NCBI GenBank assembly: GCA_033283335.1
Contig: JAWMQP010000006.1
Span: forward strand, 62,001-126,000
Source: Pseudomaricurvus sp033283335
GTDB taxonomy: Bacteria > Pseudomonadota > Gammaproteobacteria > Pseudomonadales > Cellvibrionaceae
Length of the DNA: 64,000 nt
Direction of reading: 5' to 3'
Shown: piece after piece, positions 26,169 to 34,248 of the stretch
Numbering within the stretch: the stretch's first letter is position 1
Layout of the letters: every line of letters starts with the position of its first letter
Program-made: the position numbers and the translations under genes
Notes under the pieces: model-generated
What the model saw: the letters and a program-made list of their open reading frames with translations, nothing else
The model's database searches: none
Told to the model about the DNA's origin: nothing

Positions 26169-27326
26169 ATGCAGCAGGACTGTGATGTGGTGATTGTTGG
26201 CGGCGGCATCGTCGGTGCGTCGCTGGCTTACTGGCTGTCACCTGAACGACGGGTGGTGATACTGGAGGCGGAGTCGACACCGGGGTACCACGCCAGCGGG
26301 CGTTCGGCCGCTTTATTTGCCCCGGGATACGGCACCGCCAGCATCCGCCAATTAACCCGGGCCAGTGAACGTTTTTTTCGCTCGCCCCCGCCCGGTTTCA
26401 GTTCCGTGCCCTTGTGTTTGCCCCGGGGTGAGTTGACCGTTGGTCGGCAGGATCAGCTCGCCGCTGTGGATTCTCTCTATCAGGCCCTGTCGCAAGAGGC
26501 GGGTCGAGAAGCCGGTCAGGTACAGCGGCTGACAGGTCCTGAAGCTCTGGCGCTGGTTCCGGTTCTCCAGCGAGACATGGTCGCGGGTGCGGTGCTGGAT
26601 CGGCGGGCGTTCGATATTGATACCGATTTGCTCCTGCAGGGCTTTTTGCGAGCGGCAAAAGCTTGTGGCGCCGTGCTGGAGTGCAATGCGCGAGTCAGTG
26701 ACATCCGCGCAGCGAGTTCGGGTTGGCAAGTGCACACCGGCGATGGCCGTGTTTTTCACGGCGGCGTGCTGGTCAACGCGGCCGGTGCCTGGGTTGACCA
26801 GATTGCCGACCTGGCCGGCGTGCCCCGCATCGGCATTCAACCCAAGCGGCGCTCGGCTTTGGTGTTTGATGCCCCGGAGGGACTCGACTGCTCAAACTGG
26901 CCGCTGACGGTTGGCATTGATGAAGACTGGTATTTCAAACCCGATGCCGGGCAGTTGTTGGCGTCGCCGGCCAATGCCGATCCGGTGGTGCCTCACGACG
27001 TGGTGGCGGAAGAACTGGACATCGCCACCGCCATCTACGCGCTGGAGCAAAATACCAGCCTGCGTATTCGCCGACCTCGCCACACCTGGGCCGGGTTGCG
27101 CAGTTTTGTCGTCGATGGCGATCCCGTCAGCGGCTTTGACCCACAGGCGCCAGGCTTTTTCTGGGCGGCGGCACTGGGCGGCTATGGTTTCCAGACCGCG
27201 CCGGCGTTTGGTCAGTTGTGTGCGGCATTGCTATTACAACAACCGTTGCCCGACGAGTTACGGGTTGAAGGGCTGGAGGTTGCCAGCCTGTCGCCGGATC
27301 GCCCGGGGGTGAAACGCTCAAGCTAA
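26169..27326 (+). CDS. FAD-dependent amine/hydroxyacid oxidoreductase (DAO family)
   Basis: This 385-residue flavoprotein begins with the Rossmann dinucleotide-binding motif VVIVGGGIVGASLAYWLS and has the DAO-family body (LNAAGAWVD-type segment VNAAGAWVDQIADLAG; C-terminal FFWAAALGGYGFQTAPAFGQL). The substrate is likely a D-amino acid, a secondary amine such as an N-methylated amino acid, or a 2-hydroxyacid; sequence does not decide. The ATG at 26169 follows GAGGAGGGAG and fits the family start. It is divergent from liuR and shares its upstream region with the LiuR palindrome, so a link to branched-chain catabolism is possible but unproven. Confidence 0.82.
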   Translation: MQQDCDVVIVGGGIVGASLAYWLSPERRVVILEAESTPGYHASGRSAALFAPGYGTASIRQLTRASERFFRSPPPGFSSVPLCLPRGELTVGRQDQLAAVDSLYQALSQEAGREAGQVQRLTGPEALALVPVLQRDMVAGAVLDRRAFDIDTDLLLQGFLRAAKACGAVLECNARVSDIRAASSGWQVHTGDGRVFHGGVLVNAAGAWVDQIADLAGVPRIGIQPKRRSALVFDAPEGLDCSNWPLTVGIDEDWYFKPDAGQLLASPANADPVVPHDVVAEELDIATAIYALEQNTSLRIRRPRHTWAGLRSFVVDGDPVSGFDPQAPGFFWAAALGGYGFQTAPAFGQLCAALLLQQPLPDELRVEGLEVASLSPDRPGVKRSS

Positions 27327-27368
27327 GCGCGGATTGTTGATGGGTGAATGAAGCTGCCGGTCATGTTT

Positions 27369-27413
27369 CTGTCATCTTGTCATCACCGAACTGTCACAGG
27401 ATCGCAGTAATTT
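27369..27413 (+). promoter_or_regulatory. Pho-box-like direct repeats and -10 upstream of olsF-like gene
   Basis: CTGTCAT at 27369-27375, TCATCAC at 27380-27386 and CTGTCAC at 27391-27397 are spaced at 11-bp intervals, the geometry of PhoB half-sites (consensus CTGTCAT every 11 bp). A -10-like TAATTT at 27408 starts 10 bp after the last half-site and no -35 is present, again as in PhoB-activated promoters. The middle unit is a poor match, so this is a candidate only. Membrane ornithine-lipid synthesis is commonly induced by phosphate limitation. Confidence 0.5.
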
Positions 27414-27448
27414 GGTCGCATTACGCCAGCACACCAATAAGAGCCGTG

Positions 27449-29170
27449 ATGCCCATGATCAATATTGAACAAGCCGTCTGTGACAAATTTCCGGGCTTTG
27501 GCCAGCAACCCGACGTCATCAAACGTTCCACCTTTTCCCTGTTGCGCCGATTGACCCACGAACAGGAAATCAATCAGTTTTTGCGCGATCACACCGGCCT
27601 GGACCCGATTGCGTTTATCGACAGCGTGTTTGACTACTTCAATTTCAGCTACACCGTTTCCAACCGCGACAAGGCCAATATTCCCAATGAGGGGCGGGTG
27701 GTGATCATTGCCAATCACCCGATCGGCTCGCTGGACGGCCTGGCCATTTTGCGACTGGTGAGTGAGGTGCGGCCGGATGTGAAAATTATCGCCAACGATA
27801 TGCTGATGAACTTTGACGCCCTGCACCCGCTGCTGGTGCCGCTCGATAACATGGGTGGCAGCGGGGCGCTGAAAAGCTTTCGCCGGGCACTCGCGGAACT
27901 GGAGCAGGATCGGGCGGTGATTGTCTTTCCCGCCGGGGAGGTCTCCCGCGCCCGTCCCCAGGGCGTGCGCGATACTCGCTGGCGACCCGGTTTTTTAAAG
28001 CTGGCGCGTCGCGCCAAAGCGCCGCTGTTGCCAGTCCACATCGGGGCCAAAAACTCGCTGCTGTTCTACAGCGCGTCGATGGTGTTCAAACCGCTGGGTA
28101 CGGCGCTGCTGGCCCAGGAAATGTTCAATAAAAAGTCCGCCACCATCCATTTCCGGGTGGGGGAGTTGATTCCGGAATCGGCGCTGCATTCCGATCAGCT
28201 GAAAGGCCGGGCACTGCTGAAACGGCTGAAAAAACACGTCTATAAAGTGGGCAGCCGCAAACACAAGAACCCGATGTTTGTGACCGAGAAAACCATTGCC
28301 CACCCGGAAGACCGGTTGCAGTTACTGACCGAAACCCGGCGTATGCAGGCGCTGGGGGAGACCCGCGATGGCAATCGCATTTTACTCACCCACTACGCCG
28401 ACAGCCCGGTGGCGCTGCGCGAAGTGGGGCGCCTGCGTGAATACACCTTCCGCAAGGTGGGGGAAGGCACGGGGGCCAAACGTGATCTGGACGCTTACGA
28501 CCGCGACTATCTGCATCTGCTGTTGTGGGATCGCGAGGCCATGACTCTGGCGGGAGCTTACCGCCTGGGGGATATGGAACGGTTGCTGCGCGAAGGTGGG
28601 GAGCCGGCGCTGTACACCGCTTCGCTGTTCAACTTCCAGCCGGATTTCCGACCCTATCTGGCGCAGGGGATCGAGCTGGGGCGGAGCTTTGTGAATCCCC
28701 GCTACTGGGGTAAAAACTCTCTGGACTATCTTTGGCAGGGCATTGGGGCCTATCTCAACCACCAGCCCGACGTTCGTTACCTGATCGGGCCGGTCACCGT
28801 CAGTGCGCGCTTTGCCAAGCCCTTGATTGACCATCTGGTGTTCTACTACCAGCGCTATTACGCTTGCCCGAAAGCACTGGCCAGTGCCAGGCAGCCGTAT
28901 TTTATTGATCCGGATTTTCGCTGTGGGCTGGAGCGACTTTACCGCGAGCTGGATCGTGATGACGGCTTTGCGTTGCTGCAGCAGACCTTTCAAACTGAAG
29001 GCGAAAAGGTGCCGGTGCTGTTCAAGCAGTACGCTGCCCTGTTTGAAGAGGGGGGCTTCCAGCTGCTGGCGTTCAGTGTGGATCCCGACTTCAGCGACTG
29101 CATTGACGGCCTGTTTCTGGCCGACCTGAGCCGCCTCAAACCGGCCAAGCGAAAGCGCTACTTAGGTTAA
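27449..29170 (+). CDS. Bifunctional OlsF-type acyltransferase (ornithine lipid synthase-like)
   Basis: The protein joins two acyltransferase domains. Residues up to about 270 form a PlsC-like O-acyltransferase with NHPIGSLDG (His90 and Asp96) and the substrate-binding FPAGEVSR. Residues from about 290 to the end are an OlsB/GNAT-type N-acyltransferase (LREYTFRKVGEGTGAKRDLDAYDRDY split over two strands; ELGRSFVNPRYWG). This order is that of OlsF, which makes lyso-ornithine lipid and then ornithine lipid, phosphorus-free membrane lipids. Whether the amino-acid head group is ornithine is not readable from sequence. ATGs at 27449 and 27455 are the plausible starts; a longer frame runs through the promoter. 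Confidence 0.82.
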   Translation: MPMINIEQAVCDKFPGFGQQPDVIKRSTFSLLRRLTHEQEINQFLRDHTGLDPIAFIDSVFDYFNFSYTVSNRDKANIPNEGRVVIIANHPIGSLDGLAILRLVSEVRPDVKIIANDMLMNFDALHPLLVPLDNMGGSGALKSFRRALAELEQDRAVIVFPAGEVSRARPQGVRDTRWRPGFLKLARRAKAPLLPVHIGAKNSLLFYSASMVFKPLGTALLAQEMFNKKSATIHFRVGELIPESALHSDQLKGRALLKRLKKHVYKVGSRKHKNPMFVTEKTIAHPEDRLQLLTETRRMQALGETRDGNRILLTHYADSPVALREVGRLREYTFRKVGEGTGAKRDLDAYDRDYLHLLLWDREAMTLAGAYRLGDMERLLREGGEPALYTASLFNFQPDFRPYLAQGIELGRSFVNPRYWGKNSLDYLWQGIGAYLNHQPDVRYLIGPVTVSARFAKPLIDHLVFYYQRYYACPKALASARQPYFIDPDFRCGLERLYRELDRDDGFALLQQTFQTEGEKVPVLFKQYAALFEEGGFQLLAFSVDPDFSDCIDGLFLADLSRLKPAKRKRYLG

Positions 29171-29220
29171 AATCAGTACTCGGGTTAAAATCAGTACTCG
29201 GGTTAAAATCAGTACTCGGG
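29167..29220. repeat. Three exact 18-bp tandem repeats at the olsF-like stop codon
   Basis: TTAAAATCAGTACTCGGG occurs three times without mismatch (29167, 29185, 29203), followed by a partial TTAAA. The first unit contains the TAA stop of the acyltransferase gene, so the array lies in the 3' untranslated region. Exact copies suggest recent slippage. No hairpin or T-run terminator is evident in it. Confidence 0.9.
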
Positions 29221-29253
29221 TTAAAGCGCAGCGCGATCTAACTCTTCTCCAGC

Positions 29254-30438
29254 TCAGGCTGTCTGCAAATCCCGCAGCTGCCGTGCCTGCTTTTCCAGCA
29301 GCCCCTGATAGCTGGGCTGCACACCTTCCACCAGCAACCAGTTGCTGTCGGCAGCACTGTCACTGGCGTACTGTAAGCGTTGCAGCAGTTGCGAGGTGGC
29401 CGCGTCGCTGTTTTCCAGCAGCAATTGGCCGCTGTCCAGTCCGGCCAGCACTTCAATCAGTCGTTCGCGGAAATTGGACAGTTCCAATTGCTGGGTGAGG
29501 CTGTCGTCCTGTGGGGCGTGATAGACCGCCGCGCTATAGTGCAGTTGAATACCAGCGCTGCTCTGACGCAGCAGTTTAAACAGCAGCTGCGCCGCACAGA
29601 TGGCGCGAAAACCAGTCGTCCCGAGATCATCCCCTTGAAACTGCACCTCCAGGTTGTCCGTGTCAGCAGTGAGGATGCGACCACTGTAGAGGGCGTTAAC
29701 ACCACTCAGGTGGCCTTGCAATTCACGCAACAGCTGTTGCCGCAGGGTGGCACTGAGCTGTTGTTTCAGCGATGGGCCATTGAGGCAGTGCAGGACCAGC
29801 TTGATGGTGATTCGGCGGCTGGGGTTTTCCCGCGCTGGTGCCTCTTCCTCATGGACCTCCTTCGGTGGTAAGGGGTCGCCGCTGTGGGGCGGGGTGTCGG
29901 CGGGTTGGGGTGTGTGCTTCGCACTCAGCTGTTGGCGTTGATTGAAAATGCTCATTACCAGCAAGGCGCCTGCCAAGCCCAGCAAGGCCACCAGCCAGGT
30001 GTCATCCTGTTGCTCGTAGAGGGCCTGGGCATCGATGGTCACGGTCACATAACCAGCCACGCTGTCCTGCAGCGTGATGGGGGCACTGAACGAGCGGGTG
30101 TCGCGCTGTTGATAATCACCGCTTTGCGGGGAGCTTCCGGCCTGAACCAGCAGCCGGTTTTCCACATCGTGGATGGTGGCGCTGAGCACATCCGGGTTGC
30201 GGGCAACATCCCGCACCGTTACCTGCAGGCTGACCAGGTCGTGATTGAGGGTGGCGTCGGTGGCCTGGTGGGCGGCCATGCGGGCCAGGGCCGTGCCATA
30301 ATGTCCGGTACGTTGTTCCAGCCGCTGGTGATGCTGTTGCTGCAGCAGGCTGGCACTCAACAACAGGCACACCAGGGTGGTGATGCTGATAATAAACAGG
30401 GGGGTGCGAGCCAGTTGCAAAAGGTGGTGAAACGGCAT
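29254..30438 (-). CDS. YtjB/AhpA-family inner membrane protein with extended C-terminal domain
   Basis: This 394-residue protein has one N-terminal helix (LFIISITTLVCLLLSASLL), a periplasmic domain of about 110 residues, and a second helix (DDTWLVALLGLAGALLVMSIFN), the topology of the E. coli Smp/YtjB protein. It is divergent to serB, the same arrangement as ytjB-serB in enterics. Past residue 170 it carries a Pro/Glu-rich linker and a soluble C-terminal domain of about 190 residues that is not part of the short YtjB form and that I do not recognise. Function of the family is poorly known; a redox or membrane-stress role is only a guess. Confidence 0.65.
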   Translation of the reverse strand: MPFHHLLQLARTPLFIISITTLVCLLLSASLLQQQHHQRLEQRTGHYGTALARMAAHQATDATLNHDLVSLQVTVRDVARNPDVLSATIHDVENRLLVQAGSSPQSGDYQQRDTRSFSAPITLQDSVAGYVTVTIDAQALYEQQDDTWLVALLGLAGALLVMSIFNQRQQLSAKHTPQPADTPPHSGDPLPPKEVHEEEAPARENPSRRITIKLVLHCLNGPSLKQQLSATLRQQLLRELQGHLSGVNALYSGRILTADTDNLEVQFQGDDLGTTGFRAICAAQLLFKLLRQSSAGIQLHYSAAVYHAPQDDSLTQQLELSNFRERLIEVLAGLDSGQLLLENSDAATSQLLQRLQYASDSAADSNWLLVEGVQPSYQGLLEKQARQLRDLQTA

Positions 30439-30514
30439 GGTGCGGTTGGAGTCTTCTGTCGTCCTTGGAATCTGCCAAGATTATTTGACTCCGGCGGCTG
30501 AGTAAAGCGACAAA

Positions 30515-30533
30515 GGCCGGTATAATGCCGGCC
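30515..30533 (+). promoter_or_regulatory. serB -10 box inside an inverted repeat
   Basis: TATAAT at 30521-30526 is a perfect -10 hexamer, flanked by GGCCGG and CCGGCC arms (7-bp spacer). No good -35 lies at 17 bp. TTGACT at 30485 is too far (30 bp). The inverted repeat could be a binding site or chance GC symmetry. Confidence 0.4.
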
Positions 30534-30562
30534 ATTCTCACACAGACTACCGAGTTTCCAGC

Positions 30563-31774
30563 GTGAAAGAGATTTTATTGATCAATATCTCCGGCGAAGA
30601 CAAGCCCGGAGTGACCTCCGCCTTTACCCGCATCCTGTCCCAGTACCAGGCCAATGTGCTGGATATTGGCCAGGCGGTCATCCACGACAGCCTGACCCTG
30701 GGGCTGCTGGTGGAGATTCCGGCCGAGCACGAATCCTCGCCGGTACTGAAAGACATCCTGTTTAAGGCCCATGAGCTGGATTTGCAGGTGAAGTTCCAAC
30801 CGATTACCGAAGACAGCTACAGCCACTGGGTGTCGCAACAGGGCAAAGATCGGCACATTGTCACCCTCCTGTCGCGCAAGATTACTGCCGAGCAGATTGC
30901 TGAAGTGACGGCTGTGGCCGCCGCCCACGGACTGAATATCGACAACATCAATCGCCTGTCCGGACGGGTGGAACTGGGGCAGACCAGTGACAAGACCAAG
31001 GCCTGTGTGGAGTTTTCCGCCCGTGGTCACAGCGCGGATCTGAGTGAACTGCGTTCGGCATTTATGGAATTGTCCAGCCGTCTGGATGCGGATATCGCCT
31101 TTCAGGAAGACAACGCCTACCGCCGCAATCGACGGCTGGTGTGTTTCGATATGGACTCCACCCTGATTGAGGCGGAAGTCATTGATGAGCTGGCCAAGGC
31201 CGCCGGTGTTGGCGAGCAGGTGATCGCCATTACCGAGGCCGCCATGCGCGGCGAACTGGATTTTAAGGAAAGTTTTGCTCGCCGCATGGCGCTGTTGAAA
31301 GGCCTGGATGAGTCGGTACTGGCCGATATTGCACAGCAGCTGCCCATTACCGAAGGGGCTGAAAAGCTGATCTCCACGCTCAAGAAGCTGGGTTACAAGA
31401 CTGCGATCCTGTCGGGTGGTTTTAATTACTTTGGTCGTTTCCTGCAGAACAAGCTGGGTATCGATTACGTCTACGCCAATGAGCTGGAGGTGGTCGATGG
31501 CAAGGTGACCGGCAATGTGTCCGGTGTGGTGGTGGATGGTGCCCGCAAGGCGGAGTTGCTGCGCGAACTTGCAGCGCGGGAAAACCTGTCGCTGGAGCAG
31601 GTGATTGCCGTTGGCGATGGCGCTAATGACCTGCCGATGCTGAGCATTGCCGGCCTCGGTATTGCGTTCCGGGCCAAGCCGCTGGTGAAGGCCGAAGCCA
31701 AACAGTCCATTTCAAACCTGGGGTTGGACGGCATTCTCTACTTGATCGGCTTGCGTGATCGGGACGAGCTGTAA
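30563..31774 (+). CDS. serB: Phosphoserine phosphatase SerB
   Basis: SerB hydrolyses O-phosphoserine to serine in the last step of serine synthesis. The 403-residue product has two N-terminal ACT-like regions (LLINISGEDKPGVTSAF; HIVTLLSRKITAEQIAEV) and a HAD phosphatase core with the nucleophile motif CFDMDSTLIEAEV (DxDxT), the ILSGGFNYF motif and AVGDGANDLPML with metal-binding Asp residues. The start is a GTG at 30563. The ACT-containing form and adjacency to fimX match Pseudomonas. Confidence 0.95.
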   Translation: MKEILLINISGEDKPGVTSAFTRILSQYQANVLDIGQAVIHDSLTLGLLVEIPAEHESSPVLKDILFKAHELDLQVKFQPITEDSYSHWVSQQGKDRHIVTLLSRKITAEQIAEVTAVAAAHGLNIDNINRLSGRVELGQTSDKTKACVEFSARGHSADLSELRSAFMELSSRLDADIAFQEDNAYRRNRRLVCFDMDSTLIEAEVIDELAKAAGVGEQVIAITEAAMRGELDFKESFARRMALLKGLDESVLADIAQQLPITEGAEKLISTLKKLGYKTAILSGGFNYFGRFLQNKLGIDYVYANELEVVDGKVTGNVSGVVVDGARKAELLRELAARENLSLEQVIAVGDGANDLPMLSIAGLGIAFRAKPLVKAEAKQSISNLGLDGILYLIGLRDRDEL

Positions 31775-31796
31775 ACCCGCTCATCCCGGCCGGGGC

Positions 31797-33917
31797 TTAG
31801 CCTTCCATGGTGAAGTCGTAATCCATGGACTCGGTGGGCCCCTGTAAATAGTGACCCTGGATGTAATGCACGCCGGTCTGCCACAAGGTCGACAGCACAC
31901 TGGCATTTTCCACAAACGGCACCACAGTAACCTTATTGGCTTCCAGCAATTGCTTGATCATATTGCTGAGGGTGTCTGGACTCTCGTTGTTGTTCTGGAT
32001 GTCGAGAGTGAACGAGCCATGGATCTTGACGTAATCCGAGGGCGCGTGCGACAGGGTCTTGAACGGATTGAGAGAGCAGCCAAAATTGCTGATGGAAGAG
32101 AGGGAATGAATCTCTTTCAGCGCTTCGAAAAACTGTTTGGCGGCGTTGAGGTGATTGGTCACGTCGGTCTCGTTGACCTGGAACACGATGGCGTCGGGCG
32201 AAAGGTTGGCGGCTTTAAAGGCAACGCTTAACCAGGGGACCAGGGTCTCATCGCACAGCGACTGTCGGCTGAGGTTGAGTAAGACCCGGGTATTGTGGCC
32301 ATTGGCGCGATGTTCCGACAGGGTTTTGATGGATTCGAGAATCACCCAGCGGTCGATTTTGGTGATGGTGCCTGTCTGTGCCGCGGTGGCAAGGAAATCT
32401 CCCGGGGCGATCAGTTGACCTTTTTCGTCCTGTAATCGCAGCAGTACTTCGTAGTGTTCGTCTTCTGATCCCCGCAGGCTGATAATGGGCTGGAACATCA
32501 GCTGGAAGTTATTTTGGTCGAGAGCCGTCTGGATCATTTTGGCCATATCGGCTTCGGCTTTTTCTTCCGGGCTGACTTCAGGGTCGAACAGTTTACAGCC
32601 GTTGCCCTTGCCGTCGTTCTCACCGCGGAAGTTTTCTGAGGCCTTCAGGGCCTGGTCGATGACGGCTTCGGCGTTGGTGGTTGTCTCGTTGATAATGGCA
32701 ACCCCGATGGTGGCGGTGGCCTGAATGGTTTTGCCATCCACATCGATGATGTGTTCTTCCAGATTTTTGCAGATGCTTTCGGCCCGCTCCAGTGCCTTGT
32801 CGGCGCCGATCTCCGGGGTCATCAGCATAAAGGCGTCATCACTGAAACGGGCCAGGGTTTCGCCTGCCTGGGTGTGCTGACGCAACAGCTTGGCTATGTC
32901 TCCCAGGACCTGGTCGGTACCGGCTACCCCCATGGTGGGCTGAATGTGGCTGGCAAAGTCGTCAATCTCAATACACAGGACCGTGGTGGTGGTGCCGTCA
33001 TTAATGGCCCTGGACACTTCCCGTTCCAGTTGCCCCACCAGATACACCCGGTTGTAGAGGCCGGTTACCAGATCCTGGTCCTTGATCTTCTGCAGCTCGG
33101 CCTGCAGTTGTTCGTTATCCGCCTGATTGGCCTGTTTCGCCTGAATCAGAAACTGGATGCAGTTTTCGTCATCGTACATGGCGTGGGCCACATCCACCTT
33201 GATCGGCGCCTGGTGGCCGTTGGCATTCTGGCTGTTGAATGTCAGCTGGCTGCTTTCGGCGTCGTCACTCTTGAGGGTGAAGTCCTTCAGGAACTGCTTG
33301 ACCCGCTCCTGGTCGGCGGCCTCCACCATGTCGATGATTGGCATGCACTCAATATCATCGCGGTCTTCGTAACCAAAGCACTCGGCAAACGACTGGTTGG
33401 CGTACAGGTACATGCCATCCTGGACATAGGCAATGGCATCACGAGAGCTGTCGAGCAGCTGCTGGCTGCGGCGTTCGGCGTCTTTCATGCGCAAGTCGGC
33501 ACGGCGGCGTTGCTGGCGATGTTCGCGGTTATCCAGCTCGCGCTGGATAACCAGCAGCAGGTGTTGATCTTCGTCCAGTTGCACCACGTCACAGGCGCCC
33601 AGCTTTAGCCCCTCAACAATGGCCAGGCTGCCTTCTTCCTGCTGATTGATCTTGTCGCTGATCAGGATCAGGGGAATGTCTTTATGCAGCCGGTTGATCT
33701 GGCGAACCGCATTGGCCGGTGGCAGTTGTTTGCAGCCATCTTCAGCCAGCATCAGGTCCCAGGCCTGTTCCTGCAGCAGTTTGGTGAGGGCTTCTTCACT
33801 TTCCACATGTTGAGCTCGAGTCGGACGCCCAGCATTGTTCAGCATGCTGATCAGGCGCTCAACCTCTTTGCGGGAGTCGTTCAGAATGAGAAGTCGGATG
33901 GTCTCATTAGCGTTCAT
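31797..33917 (-). CDS. fimX: FimX-like degenerate GGDEF/EAL c-di-GMP receptor
   Basis: This 706-residue protein has a degenerate receiver-like domain (about 1-130), a PAS domain (about 150-270), a GGDEF domain and an EAL domain. The GGDEF signature reads RFSDDAF, so cyclase activity is not expected. The EAL motif reads YEVLLRL, the EVL variant of FimX that binds c-di-GMP without cleaving it, and the end has QGHYLQGP as in FimX (QGYFLQ-type). In Pseudomonas and Xanthomonas FimX sits at the pole and controls type IV pilus twitching. The location next to serB reproduces the Pseudomonas order, which supports orthology. Confidence 0.87.
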   Translation of the reverse strand: MNANETIRLLILNDSRKEVERLISMLNNAGRPTRAQHVESEEALTKLLQEQAWDLMLAEDGCKQLPPANAVRQINRLHKDIPLILISDKINQQEEGSLAIVEGLKLGACDVVQLDEDQHLLLVIQRELDNREHRQQRRRADLRMKDAERRSQQLLDSSRDAIAYVQDGMYLYANQSFAECFGYEDRDDIECMPIIDMVEAADQERVKQFLKDFTLKSDDAESSQLTFNSQNANGHQAPIKVDVAHAMYDDENCIQFLIQAKQANQADNEQLQAELQKIKDQDLVTGLYNRVYLVGQLEREVSRAINDGTTTTVLCIEIDDFASHIQPTMGVAGTDQVLGDIAKLLRQHTQAGETLARFSDDAFMLMTPEIGADKALERAESICKNLEEHIIDVDGKTIQATATIGVAIINETTTNAEAVIDQALKASENFRGENDGKGNGCKLFDPEVSPEEKAEADMAKMIQTALDQNNFQLMFQPIISLRGSEDEHYEVLLRLQDEKGQLIAPGDFLATAAQTGTITKIDRWVILESIKTLSEHRANGHNTRVLLNLSRQSLCDETLVPWLSVAFKAANLSPDAIVFQVNETDVTNHLNAAKQFFEALKEIHSLSSISNFGCSLNPFKTLSHAPSDYVKIHGSFTLDIQNNNESPDTLSNMIKQLLEANKVTVVPFVENASVLSTLWQTGVHYIQGHYLQGPTESMDYDFTMEG

Positions 33918-34248
33918 ACTGCGTCTGTCTATTCCTGTTCGGGCGTTGCTCGGCTCTTAAAGATCTGCTCTAAAGGCATGGACCCGCGATTCAGTCGTGC
34001 ATTGGGCGTGAGTCGATACGCGAGCTTAGTATCTGGTACGTATGTCTTGTTTTGTGCGAGAAGTTTGATTCTAACGTGAGGACAAGCAGAAAAACAGGGT
34101 ACGCTAAATGCCCGTGTGCTCAAAGGTAAGGCTGTTTGCAAATCCCGGTTGTGTGACCAAGGTGGCAGAAAGCCTTGCTTGCGCTGTTGGTCGCCGGCGG
34201 TGTACCCCTTGATGTTAAGCCTCCTGCCGTTCTGGCCTGCCCCTAACC
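33918..34248. other. 331-bp gap between fimX and the PilZ-like gene
   Basis: This segment carries the fimX 5' region. A minus-strand frame at 33929-34141 (70 codons) ends 11 bp before fimX and has a plausible internal ATG, but no ribosome site or family similarity; it is not called. I see no tRNA, terminator or repeat here. Confidence 0.4.

Noticed and set aside
29167..29220. Possible CRISPR or ncRNA array from three 18-bp repeats.
   Set aside because: Units are contiguous with no spacers and no cas genes are near; it is a simple tandem repeat.
33929..34141. 70-codon frame directly upstream of fimX.
   Set aside because: No ribosome site or family; it lies in the fimX leader. A real small gene cannot be ruled out.
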